Of a stretch of 64,000 nt of DNA, positions 43,122-54,442 are shown piece by piece. The stretch is taken from the NCBI GenBank assembly GCA_022393335.1, contig JAJEKB010021302.1, forward strand, positions 1,317,202 through 1,381,201, in the 5' to 3' direction. The notes beneath the pieces are model-generated. The model had not been told where the DNA came from. It was given only the letters and a program-made list of their open reading frames with translations, and did not search any database. The position numbers and the translations under genes were made by a program. Positions within the stretch are counted from its first letter, which is position 1; each line of letters starts with the position of its first letter. The DNA comes from Macrotrachela quadricornifera (taxonomy: Eukaryota; Rotifera; Eurotatoria; Philodinida; Philodinidae).

Positions 43122-46100
43122 CTTGAACCTAAAAAACGGTTCGAAAAACAATAGCCAAATCTAGAGTCATAAAAAGTTCTAGATTTACCCTTAAACGCTT
43201 CATGGTTAGCTATGATATCTTCTTTTTAGAGTACTCCACAGAATCAAATGTCATTAACATAAATGTTGCGAAAGTTGGACGAATTGGTGCGATCTGCTCA
43301 AACAGATCTTTCTATTAGTTGATTTGATCGTATGATTTGGATATGGAGGAATTTCCTTTGTGATGATCAATCAAACCCAATTTATTCTCTCCGTTTTTCG
43401 TTATAAGACACGTATTTTTATAAGGTTGACTGGAATGTTGGTTTAGCTAAAGAATTTGAATATTTCATAGGTAAAACAGAAAAGTTAACGATAGTGGATC
43501 TTTTGAATGTTTTTAGGCTCAGCGCAGGTTCAAATAATTAGTTTGCTGTGGTTTTGAACTTCTTCTGCCGTCTCTGTCATTACTTTTCCTGGTAAAAGGT
43601 CACAAAAATCAGTTCCCTGTTGATATTCGTATGTTTACCTTCATCTATCGTTCCGATAAATTCATACTGAATTGATCACTTACTTCATAAATATCTTCAA
43701 CATAAGGAATTGCTATTTTTTCAACTTCTTTTTCGCTAAATAATTTATAATAAAGACTCTATTATGCGAAGTTATTATAGTTAATAAGTAGCGAGAGTGT
43801 TGATGTCCTATTTACACCAACAATATATAGGGCTTTAATCTCTGCCTTGCACAGTAGATGACGACTCAAGGGTACCCCATGGTATAGCAGATACGGACCC
43901 AAAGGTGTTCCTCTAGTATAATAAAGATTGATCCTATATAGATTAAGGAACGTACGGCTCACGCTCATGAGCGCTCATATGAGCGTGAGCGAAAATTGTG
44001 AGCGTTCATGAGTATGAGCGTGAACTGTACACCTCTATCTCAGATCCTTCAAAGTATGCTCATTGCATGCAGTGTGAAAAACTGGGCCTAACGAGTATAT
44101 TTCGAAGCATCCATGGCAATAAAAATAACAAGGGACACTAATTTTATTGAAAAATCCGACTTTTTTTTCATATAAAAAACGAGCTGTTTGACATTATTAA
44201 AAATATCAAAAGAAAATATTGTATTTTATGTTGGAGTTACTAGCATCTCGGCTTTTCTATGCAGAAAAAGCATAGAATTTCGGAAAATTTCTTAAATTCG
44301 ACATTAATAGGTTCTGATAACTCCTACCATTTAGTATCAGTAAATTCGATTTTCGACGCATTTTAATTTAGTATTAAGATCATTATGTATGCTATTTAAG
44401 ATCATAGTATTATCCGCCTGGAAAAACATTTTTACACATCCTATATACACACAGTTAACTTGACTGGTGTATGCCTAATGTAGACCTGTAAGATCTTATG
44501 GATAGCTTAGATCTACATGGTCCGTAATCCGTTTGTGGTTTATGCTATATTCGTCAGACAATCTATCGTTCTACCAGATTTAGCTAACAATGTAAGTTTC
44601 GCAAATTTGGCGGACAGCCTGTGACTATTGCGAAATGTAATAGATGGCCGAAATGTTGCAAATCTCGCACACAGTGCCCGGCTTCAATGAACCTCATATT
44701 CACAATAGGGCTTACATGGAATATAAAGCCAGGCTTTAGTAAACTTTGTCTTCTGTAGTGGCAAGCTGAATTGTCTTTCTACGAAACTAGATCATAATTA
44801 ACTGCAGTTTTTATAAGTAGGTTTAAAAACCATTTCACTAGTGACTAACCGTCACAAATGTAATCGCTTTCGGCGGCAAAACTATTTAGAAACATCTTTG
44901 TGTTGAATATGAAAAGACTTTTTCTAAAAATTGTAAAGGGACGTATAACTCTTAGCAACCTGCGAAACTTATCATTTCCTGAGATATTGTGTTCAACTAT
45001 GTATTAGTTCGTGAGCTTTGGCATGAACCTAGATTTCCAGAGAAAGGATTTGGTCAATCTTTATATTGGAAAAAATATTGCACTGCCTCTGTTTAAAATA
45101 ACTTCCTACATGCTGCCCTAAAGGAAAAACAGCAGACTGCAGTCCGTTGAAGTCCTGAAGTCTGGTGTTTTCTCTTTGTGCTGGCCCCTCTTCCACATTT
45201 GACTTTTCGATTTTGTTTGTGGAAAATTTTGATCATTGTCTGCAAAACAATTAGCCCCTACTACTTCAGAAAACTAACCATGTTATCTGTTATAATTTAT
45301 AACTGTCCATTTTACATAAATATTAAACATTATGCATCAATAACCTTTGAGACGTAACAAAATAAACATATTCGATTCATAATAAAAAACATGCTCACTT
45401 ACTTCCTCTCCTTTTTGTTAATGATAATCGAACGAAAGAAATATTCACAGGTGAAGCAATGTATAGTATCGCTTATTAATCTATGCGTTGGTGTGCTTCG
45501 ATGTTAATAGGAAGAAAAGTGACTTAGAATATGCATATGCTATTTTGTATGGTAGACGCACATCTATATAATTTTTTTATATAAATTGGTTGGAAAAAAT
45601 TTGCTTGATTGACAAAGCGTAACCATAAATAAACGAAAAGGATAAAAAACGAAGCAGCATTTATCGTTTAAAAGTAAGTTTATGTACACGTCTTTTGGTA
45701 TTATTGCGCTGTCGTATTATTCATAAGAAAGCATTTTTTGCAAAATAAGTAAAGTATTTTATATTATTATCAAAATCTATAATACATAGCCAACAAAGTT
45801 TTGTTTCCTTATTGTTCGATCAATATAAGTCTTTCTAATATTATGTATCGAGAGTAATTATCGAGAGGTCTGGTTTTATGATAAACCTCAATTTGTACAT
45901 TTTCATACATCTTGCTTATGAAAATTTGGTGTACATGTGGACTTTTCTCAGCTGAGCAAGGTGTACGAAAACGTTTCGTTGCAAAATTCCACTCGAAAAG
46001 CTGATTGAATGTGCTCGTCTCTTACCTACAGTATAAGCACTTTAGCTTCTTTTTAAAAGTTAAGTGTTAAAGTGTCATCCCTATAGATAATTCTTAAACA

Positions 46101-46238
46101 TTTAGCGGCACCTAACATTTTCTATGGAATAACCCATGAAAAGTAACCAGAAATACAGCACAAGAGTTCTTTGAAAAGTCAATAATATCAAATCTCGATA
46201 ACTCTTCGTGGCTTATGGGTATTGTTCATGGAAAGCGC
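43122..46238. other. intergenic, no gene; one isolated hAT-like tip
   Basis: No coding sequence recognised. At 43940-44036, a cluster of GAGCG/CGCTC words (TCACGCTCATGAGCGCTCAT and similar) ends in TGTACACCTCTA. Read on the minus strand this is TAGAGGTGTACAG followed by TCACGCTCAT repeats, which resembles a hAT terminus with subterminal repeats. The partner end was not found. Confidence 0.45.
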
Positions 46239-47700
46239 TTAAGAGGCGGTCCATGAGGGCATCGAGCATGGTCATACTCTCGAATTTTTTGACCTATTCT
46301 TTTTATTATCGGAAACGAAAGCCCATGAGTAGAAACCTATAAATCCAAAGTTTCAGACTTTTTTATTGTTCCCTTTAAAAGTTATGAGGTAAACATGGAA
46401 GAGGTCTCACGTGCTACTAAGAAAATATAACTTTTATCATACATGAAAAGTATTTTAACAATTTCTCTGAAATGATTCATTGCCTGAACCCGTGTTATAT
46501 CTTAAAAGATAGAGCAAAGCTCGCTCTACAAAACTGTATAATTGATAGGCCTTTTAGTCTGAAACACAAACAGGCAGGGTCGGCATACTATCCCAGGCTT
46601 CCTATTTTTTAGAACAATTTTTTGGCAATTTTTTGCAATAATATCTTATTTCTCAAGTGAAATGGCAACTAACCAAAAAAATAAATACGTCGTTGGATAA
46701 AGCAAATCGAGGGCTACAAGATGGCTATAAAATATTTGAAATTGAAATACTAACACACACTCATTTCAGGGCCACAAGATGCTCGTAAGACATGCGCAAA
46801 AAAGAATATTTCGAGTTTTTTTTGCTTCAATCTCGGAATTTTTTGTGGTTGTTCTTGGCATTTTCTTGTCTATGTCTTGTTGTACCCGTACTCTCGCATC
46901 AGACTCGTCTTAAGCATCAAAAATTAGGTCGAAATAATTATTCCAAAATATTTTTTATGAAGCTTTGCGTTGAAAATAGGCGATCTCATAGGAAGTGTCC
47001 CATGATTTCGATAATGAAAATTCTTAGTCCAATTAAACTGTGATGTGAAAGAGTCAAATTGACAGTTTTGTAGAGCTTCTATAGATCAACCAGACGTAGT
47101 ATTTGCTGCTTCACGGTAATATGGCTAATTTTTAAATAATATTTATTTATAAGGAGTCTTTTCAATCAGCACATGGCCTCATGTTACATCTGCACATACT
47201 CATACAGTATTAGTAAGTTTGTGCGAGACTCTATATAGAGAATCGATTCTGTGCGGTATTTCTATCCATGATATCTGAAATTGCAAACATACACACGAAA
47301 ACTACTACTCCCTTTGTACATTTGCTAGTCTGCGCCTTATGAAGCCGATGGTTTTCGGGATACGGGAATTCGTTCCATTCCAAAAGAAATGATCCTTTTA
47401 AGATCACTTAGTACTGCTTGATGAAAGTTACTTTTTGATGGCCCGCTAATATGATTTGCTTTACGATCAAAGTATTAGATATGTGTTGGGTCCAGTCTAA
47501 TTGAGAATGAGTGAATGATTAAGACGTGTGGACGATAGTTCAGACTGGCTCCTAGTAATCACTGGAAATATAACAACGTTGCTCGCTTTTCTCTCTGCTC
47601 AAGACGAGCGCAATAAAACTTCGTCGAGTCAGTTATGCAGTTTGAATATATCAGAATTCATGTAGCTTCGTAAAGCGAATATTTTTCCTGCCATTATTGA

Positions 47701-48060
47701 AGAGGAAGAAGAAGAATACCCTACCTTTCGGTATGGGGTGCTGTCGGAGACAGTTTCGAAAGCCCACTATTTTTTCCTACAACTATTGGTAGTTGTAGCT
47801 CTTGACAGAAGGGCAGCCTGACTCAGAGTTCTTCCGCTTAATCACTTAAGCTATCCATACACACTGACTAACCATATACTAGGCACAGGAGCTTTTTGTG
47901 TATGTCAACCACGTAGTCAATGTGCTATCGAACGGATGATCCGAGACAAACAACCGTTAGTGACTTATCCAGGGTCATTCTATGTCTGGTAACGCTGAGG
48001 TTCGAACACACTACCTTGTGAGTATGCGTCGAACAGCTTAACCGCTCAAACCTAGCGGCA
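47701..48060 (-). mobile_element. tRNA-derived SINE with 12-bp target duplications
   Basis: Read on the minus strand from 48060, the head TGCCGCTAGGTTTGAGCGGT has an A-box-like stretch (TTTGAGCGGTTAAG) and, about 45 bp on, a B box (TGTTCGAACC), the internal RNA polymerase III promoter of tRNA genes. A body of about 280 bp follows and a (TTC)n tail ends at 47701. TCAATAATGGCA (as its complement TGCCATTATTGA) flanks both sides at 47689-47700 and 48061-48072. No protein is encoded; it would need a LINE partner. Confidence 0.82.
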
Positions 48061-48072
48061 TGCCATTATTGA

Positions 48073-49942
48073 TGGCACGATAGTGTCGATCGTTCCAAAC
48101 ACTTCCTGCCCTCGATTGAGAGCTTCTACCGAGTGGCCAGTGCATGTGTAAATGTATGATTGCTCTATTCCTTTCTTTTCTCTTTCTCTTGCTCTTGCTG
48201 ATGAACTGACGGGTGCGCTGGATGACTACTCAATATTTGGTTGTTCTGCTCTCCATCTGCACCGCGCGCTTCTAAGACTCCTCAGTTGCTGTATTTTACG
48301 ATTAAAAAACAGCTAGGCAGATTCTTCTTCCCATATAAGTCCGGCCTCTCATTCAGATGAGATCGACTACAAAGTATAATAGACACATAGTTTAACAATT
48401 CCTAAAATGTTCGTTTATTTTATGTGGGATAGTTGATAGAACGAGAAGAGGAAAACGATGCAAGCATGATGTTTTCCGAGCGTCTTTGGCACGCTATTGA
48501 TTCTCTTATTAACGATTGTATAATCTTACATATGATCCTTTTGAAGGTTATCACCATCAGTATTATTGACAAGGCATTCGAATGCTCTCTTATGTTGCTT
48601 GTCCTTCGCTGCATCAGCATGTTCAAAAACAGGGTTGCGACAAGAATGACAAATAGTCGTACCGCAGTAGTGACGCAAATGAAAGTGTTCGAAGACGACT
48701 AAAGCTTGTACTGGATTGATATTGCGCGTACTCACATTATGAGCCACGCATACATGAGTGCTACGAGCATTGAGACTGAGAAGGAACAATTACTCATTGC
48801 TCGTGAATTTTTTGAGGATAAGCATTGCCACCATTTCTTATTCTGCGTTAGCCAAAACTCTCTCACATATTCTTCCTTGCGAAATGAACATACGAACGTT
48901 GAATGGAAGGACAAATGATCCTGATAGAATCCATCGTCGCAGAGCAATCGAATTCCGATAGCGCAGTAGCATTAGTAAACCAGCGCTTGTGAGATTCATT
49001 CTAGCGTAGATCGAAAAACATAGGGATTCTATCACAACAAAGATCATCGTCCGAGAAAATGCACGTCTGTTGACTCTTTATGTTAGTATAAAAGACACAC
49101 GGACTAAAAATAGTTCCGAGTCATTAGCTAACACTGAAATCGTTTGCTTGTCTATAACAACAGTCAGCCGTCGTCGATTTAACGTTTTTTGAAAACCAAA
49201 AAGATTTGTGTGTTGTCGAGAATTCTATATACCATTCAGAGAGCACAGCAAAACGAGAATGTCTCACAATCTGACACACAATATACACATATAGCAAGGA
49301 GAAAGCACAATACGCTCGATAAAAAATAGAAACATGTACGAATGCCGACAGTAACATTCAAGCAGAACAACTACTATGATACAAGAATGACAACAGAATG
49401 GTACTAAACGATGGTATCAGCCTCGATCCAACATTGTAATATCGTCTTTGAATGGATATGTAGTATTGTCGTAATTAGCCTTCAACAAAAGTTTCGACCA
49501 AAGGATATATTTGTCGAGATATCTGTTTTAATTCGCACCCAAAAAAAATGTCTCATACGGGACAAAAATGCCGCTATGAATTACTTCAACATCCTAACAA
49601 TATTACCGTTTTTACTTTTAATCCATATTTCATTGTTAAAGACAATAAAAACATACTTTTATCGATATACAGTTTATTCATTATCAAATACCAATATACA
49701 ATATATCATAGTGACCTACCACGTATTTGTCTATGTAAGGCGAAACATATGAGAATAGGAGACTCTGCGAACACTCATTTAATAAGTAAAGGTTTCGGAG
49801 TTGCAGATCAGACGTATAGAATATCGAGGACAAGTGTACAATAAGTAAGAGTTTCGGATACATTCAGAAAGAAAGTCATAAAATAGTAACGTGTTACTCA
49901 TCATAACGTATTCTTGGTAACACCAACAATCAAAAAATTCTA
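48073..49942. other. spacer of foldback D, no supported gene
   Basis: Several overlapping open frames on both strands (the longest 113 codons, 49411-49752 plus). One minus-strand frame (48789-48526) contains HYCGTTICHSC, suggestive of a Cys/His metal-binding motif, but it has no domain context and ends abruptly. I do not call a gene. Confidence 0.4.
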
Positions 49943-50980
49943 TTTAAAAATTAGCCATATTACCGTGAAGCAGCAAATACTACGTCTGGTTGATCTATAG
50001 AAGCTCTACAAAACTGTCAATTTGACTCTTTCACATCACAGTTTAATTGGACTAAGAATTTTCATTATCGAAATCATGTGACCCTTCCTATGAGATTGCC
50101 TATTTTCAACGCAAAGCTCCATAAAAATATTTTGGAATTATTATTTCGACCTAATTTTTGATGCTGAATACGAGTCTGATGCGAGAGTACGAGTACAACA
50201 AGGCATAGACAAGAAAATGCCAAGAACAACCACAAAAAATTCCTAGACTTAAGCGAAAAAAACCCGAAATATCCGTTTTTGGGTATGTCTTACGAGCATC
50301 TTGTGGCCCTGAAATGAGTGTGTGTTAGTATTTCAATTTCAAATATTTTATAGCCATCTTGTAGCCCTTGATTTGCTTTATCCAACGACGTATTTATTTT
50401 TTTGGTTAGTTGCCATTTCACTTGAGAAATAAGATATTATTGCAAAAAATTGCCAAAAAATTGTTCTAAAAAATAGGAAGCCTGGGATAGTATGCCGACC
50501 CTGCCTGTTTGTGTTTCAGACTAAAAGGCCTATCAATTATACAGTTTTGTAGAGCGAGCTTTGCTCTATCTTTTAAGATATAACACGGGTTCAGGCAATG
50601 AATCATTTCAGAGAAATTGTTAAAATACTTTTCATGTATGATAAAAGTTATATTTTCTTAGTAGCACGTGAGACCTCTTCCATGTTTACCTCATAACTTT
50701 TAAAGGGAACAATAAAAAAGTCTGAAACTTTGGATTTATAGGTTTCTACTCATGGGCTTTCGTTTCCGATAATAAAAAGAATAGGTCAAAAAATTCGAGA
50801 GTATGGCCTATGGTAACAATGCTCGATGCCCTCATGGACCCTCTCTTAAGAACTTGCACGTATCACCATAGGATACGCCATCATGACGAATGAACAACCC
50901 CTGTTAACGAGTGAATCAATCTAACTAATCGAAAATAAAACGTCTGTTTTATTTTCCAAACAGGCAGAGCATATCCTTTG

Positions 50981-51848
50981 GGCAAAAATAGTTTCACATG
51001 ATATTTTTTACAAATCATTACTATAAACTAACATTTTCAGAAACGTAATTATATATTCGGAAAGCCAGAGGAATTCTCTGCAACTCTATATATACACTTT
51101 TTGAATTGTATTTGTTTGCTAAAAATAAATTCAAGCCCAGTAAAGGCACCCTCATTTTCAGATTCTGCGGAAATGTAGTTTTTATTTCTTTTTCAAATAT
51201 ATTTTGAATATAAGAGCAATTTATTATCAAAATAGGTACATGTTTTTAAATGGCATGAAATGCTCTATCACTTTATACTTATATCAATCTTAACTTGCAA
51301 ATATTTGATGACAAATATTTCTAGCATTCTTATTAAAACCCTCACTCTTACAACCTCACCCTCGATTACTATTAATGAACTCATACAGCATCCCATGAAT
51401 GGTTATTGAGTAATCAAGTAAAGTGTATAGCGGCTAGATTCTTAGCAACACCCAACCTACAAGCTTCATGCGTCGGTATGTTAAAAATACTTGCAATATT
51501 TGTCATCAAATATTTGCAAGTTACGATTGGTATAAGTATAAAGTGATACAGCATTTCATGCCCTTTAATAACATGTACTTAGTTTTGTACTAAATTGCTT
51601 TTATATTCAAAATATATTTGAAAAAGTAAGTGGAAAAGAAATAAAAACTACATTTCCGCAGAATCTGGAAATGAGGGCACCTTTACTGTGCTTGAATTTA
51701 TTTATAGCGGACAAATACAATTTAAAAAGTGTATATATAGAGTTATAAAGAATTCCAATGGCTTTCCGAATATATGATTACTTTTCTGAAAACGTTAGTC
51801 TATAATAATGATTCTTTAAAAATATCATGTGCAACTATTTTTGCTCAA
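50981..51848. repeat. inverted repeat, arms ~350 bp
   Basis: Arms at about 50981-51330 and 51489-51848 are near-complementary (GCAAAAATAGTTTCACATGA, ATTCTGCGGAAATGTAG, TTTGATGACAAATATT and their complements) around a 158-bp spacer that contains CCTCACTCTTACAACCTCAC. A foldback element is likely, but its tips lack a clear target duplication. Confidence 0.75.
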
Positions 51849-51857
51849 TGAAATATA

Positions 51858-52210
51858 CAGGGTGGGCTATAAGTTAGGATATACGAAAAATTTCAGATAT
51901 CTTTATTACAGTTCGACCAAATGGGCTCATTTTTTTAACAAGGATAAAGGGATGTTCACACTCCAAATCCATACGGACAAAATTAATAAGAACCTTTGGT
52001 AAGTATCACTATTGATGTCAATAAGAATATTTTACTTTTTCACAGGTAGGAAAAGAAAATAATATACTTGACACAGCTTCTCACCAACCTTGTCCGTATG
52101 GATTTGAATTGTGAACATCCTTCTATCCTTGATAAAAAAACTGAGCCTATTTGATCGAACCGTAATAAAGATATCCGAATTTTTCTGTTTTTCTTTACTT
52201 ATGGACCCTG
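51858..52210. mobile_element. mariner-type MITE (CAGGGTGGG tip), TA-flanked
   Basis: The left tip CAGGGTGGGCTATAAGTTAG and right tip CAGGGTCCATAAGTAAAG (reverse complement) are each flanked by TA (51856-51857, 52211-52212). Arms of about 150 bp share ATCTTTATTACGGTTCGA-like text in opposite orientation. No coding sequence. Confidence 0.82.
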
Positions 52211-52436
52211 TATAATAAACGTGTAATGAAAAAACTGAAGGTAATGAGATAGAAACATGAGAGTGAGGAAAAATACCTGAACAAGATCAAGAGAAGGGAA
52301 ATATCCAAGTGACAAAAAGAAAAAATATAAATGTATATCGTATTTGTTATCTATATGACAGTAGAATTAAGGAACGGAAAGGAAGAAATATCCAACGTAA
52401 GTTAATCACACCAGAACAACCACCAACAGATAGGTC

Positions 52437-52605
52437 ATGAGATCTGATGAGTACCCCATAATATACCCTTAGAGGGCTTATGACTGTCACCATAATATAG
52501 AACATGAGGACTTAAGGTTATTTCAATAATGTAACTCTTAAGGACCTAAGAGTACCGCCGTAATATAGTCCTTCAAGTCCAAAGAGTACACCATTAATCT
52601 ACAAC
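52437..52605 (+). repeat. minisatellite, unit about 34-36 bp, split by foldback E
   Basis: Degenerate units such as GAGTACCCCATAATATACCC, TGTCACCATAATATAGAAC and GAGTACCGCCGTAATATAGT, each separated by ACTTAAG-like text. The array continues on the other side of element E (54252-54310: AACAGTACCATCATAGGAC, GGGTACCCCATATCAGACC). The TTAA used by the insertion occurs within the repeat unit itself. Confidence 0.65.
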
Positions 52606-54251
52606 TTAAGAGAGAGTCCGCGAGAGCACTGACCAACTTTGTAGGGAAATGACTGCCGACAAACTTTTGATTTCCGATTTGACTATCTAAAACAATAGAT
52701 CATCAGTAGGAGTTCTTAAATCCAAGTGATTAGATCTCTTTAAAGTTCCTATGAAAAATGAAAGAATATACAAGTTACACTACACTCGAGCTTTAGTGGA
52801 AAAATCGAGCTGCTTTTAGGTGCTGTCAATAGTTTAAAATTTTCTGTATATTAGATCATCTGTTTGGTTCGAAGACGTCTCAAAAGATGCAGAAATGTTG
52901 TGCCTACAAAACTACAGGGTGTTGCAAAACCTTTGTGCCCCTTACCCGAGTTCGACCTTAAGGTCAAATGATTTCACTACATATCTTATACCAGATTGAA
53001 GCCCCTAAAAAACTGTATCTATGAGTACAATTAGACCGAACATTGTCTATTACATTATTAAAAAATCTTGTACTGTATATCAAGATGTCATAGATTCTAC
53101 AAGGTGTTACAAAATCTTTACATCTTCCACGTTTCAATCTTAAAGTCCGATGATTTCACTAAGTATATTATACCATATTGAAGTCCGTAAAAAACTGCAT
53201 CGATGAGTGCAATTAGATCAAACATTGTCTCTTACATTATTAAAAAATGTTCCACTGTACATCAAGATCTCATAGATTCTATAATGTCAGATATATGACA
53301 TCTTGATGTACAGTACAAGATTTTTTAATAATGTAATAGACAATGTTTGGTCTGATTGCACTCATCGATGTAGTTTTTTTCGGGCTTCAATTTGGTATAA
53401 AATACTTAGTGAAATCGTTTGATCTTAAGATCGAACCAGGGGGGCACAAAGGTTTTGCAACACCCTGTAGATAATTCATTAACTTCTAAAAAATATTTTA
53501 TTAATTGACAATATTAATATATGAGCAAAACAGACTATTTGATAGAATGAAGATTTTCTTGTATTTTAACCATAAACATACTGACTCATACTGCCCCAAA
53601 ATAATTCTTATATTTTCTGAGAGCACTTGTAATTCTGCATTGTTTAATGTATTACTTGGCAAGATTCAATCTTGATAGCAAAACTTAGTTGAGAGCAAAA
53701 ATGTTGGTAAGTGACGGTCATATCTATCCATCCTGACCCTAACGGACCATTATATATTTTATGTTGATCCAAATTTAAAATATGACTTCAGACTCAGAAT
53801 AAAAATTATTTGTGGACAGTATAATTCAGTATGTTTACAGTTAAAACACTAGAAAATCTTCATTCTATCTAATGGTTTGTTTTACTCATACATTAATATT
53901 ATCAATTAATAAAAAATTGTTTAGAAGTTAATGGATTATCTAGTTTTTCTACAGAAAACATTTCTGCATCTTTTAAAACGTCTTCGAACTCAAACAGGTA
54001 ATCTAACATAGAGAGAATCTTAAACTATTGACAGCACCTAAAAAAAACTCGATTTTTCCACTAAAGTTCAAGAGTAATGTAACTTGTATGTTCTTCCAGT
54101 TTTCATAGGAACTTCAAAGAGATTTAATGTTTTGGATATAAGAATTCCAACTGATGGTCTACTGTTTTAGACAGTTAAATCGAAAATTAAAATGTTGTTA
54201 GCAGTCATTTCTATACAAAGTTAGTCGGTGCTCTCATGAACCCTCTCTTAA
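52606..54251. mobile_element. TTAA-flanked foldback element, copy E
   Basis: TTAA at 52606-52609 and 54248-54251. Inward tips are TTAAGAGAGAGTCCGCGAGAG and TTAAGAGAGGGTTCATGAGAG. The outer arms (about 52606-52914 and 53941-54251) and a second arm pair (53468-53570 and 53838-53940) form one hairpin interrupted on the left by the mariner-type element at 52915-53467. Confidence 0.88.
52915..53467. mobile_element. mariner-type foldback nested in element E
   Basis: Tips CAGGGTGTTGCAAAACCTTT on both strands; TA at 52913-52914 and 53468-53469. The undisturbed right arm of the host hairpin shows the empty site (ATTATCTAGTTTTTC, TA at 53941-53942), so the insertion point is certain. Inside, one arm has a partial duplication (second copy from about 53099, CTACAAGGTGTTACAAAATC). 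Confidence 0.92.
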
Positions 54252-54442
54252 AGACTAACAGTACCATCATAGGACAGCTTTTGAGGACTAATGGGTACCC
54301 CATATCAGACCAATTTCAACCAAATTCAACAATTCCAAGTCGAAAATTGGAATTGATACATTCCTATATAGAGCTTAGAGAGCTATACGTATTATCCTTA
54401 GACAGACCTTATAAAGTTATAGGGACTATTCCTAGACAAGTC

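Larger units (their letters stand above)
46239..50849. mobile_element. TTAA-flanked foldback element, copy D (4.6 kb, ~900-bp arms)
   Basis: TTAA at 46239-46242 and 50846-50849. The inward tips are TTAAGAGGCGGTCCATGAGG and TTAAGAGAGGGTCCATGAGG. The arms (46239 to about 47138 and about 49943-50849) are near-identical in opposite orientation, with small indels such as about 9 bp near the right tip. The 2.8-kb spacer contains a SINE at 47701-48060 and no recognisable transposase. Confidence 0.9.

Noticed and set aside
46792..47043. 83-codon open frame
   Set aside because: Lies in the left arm of foldback D; no domain, and the right-arm copy is broken.
47480..47660. Possible solo LTR (TGTTGGGTCC...)
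   Set aside because: A TG start and an AATAAA-like site are visible, but no matching CA end with a target duplication could be found.
47990..48062. Possible tRNA gene on the minus strand
   Set aside because: A and B boxes are present but the T and anticodon stems do not pair; the 12-bp duplications and TTC tail show it is the head of a SINE.
48420..49047. Six overlapping short open frames on both strands, one with HYCGTTICHSC
   Set aside because: No domain architecture, start context or splicing supports a gene; the Cys motif alone is too short.
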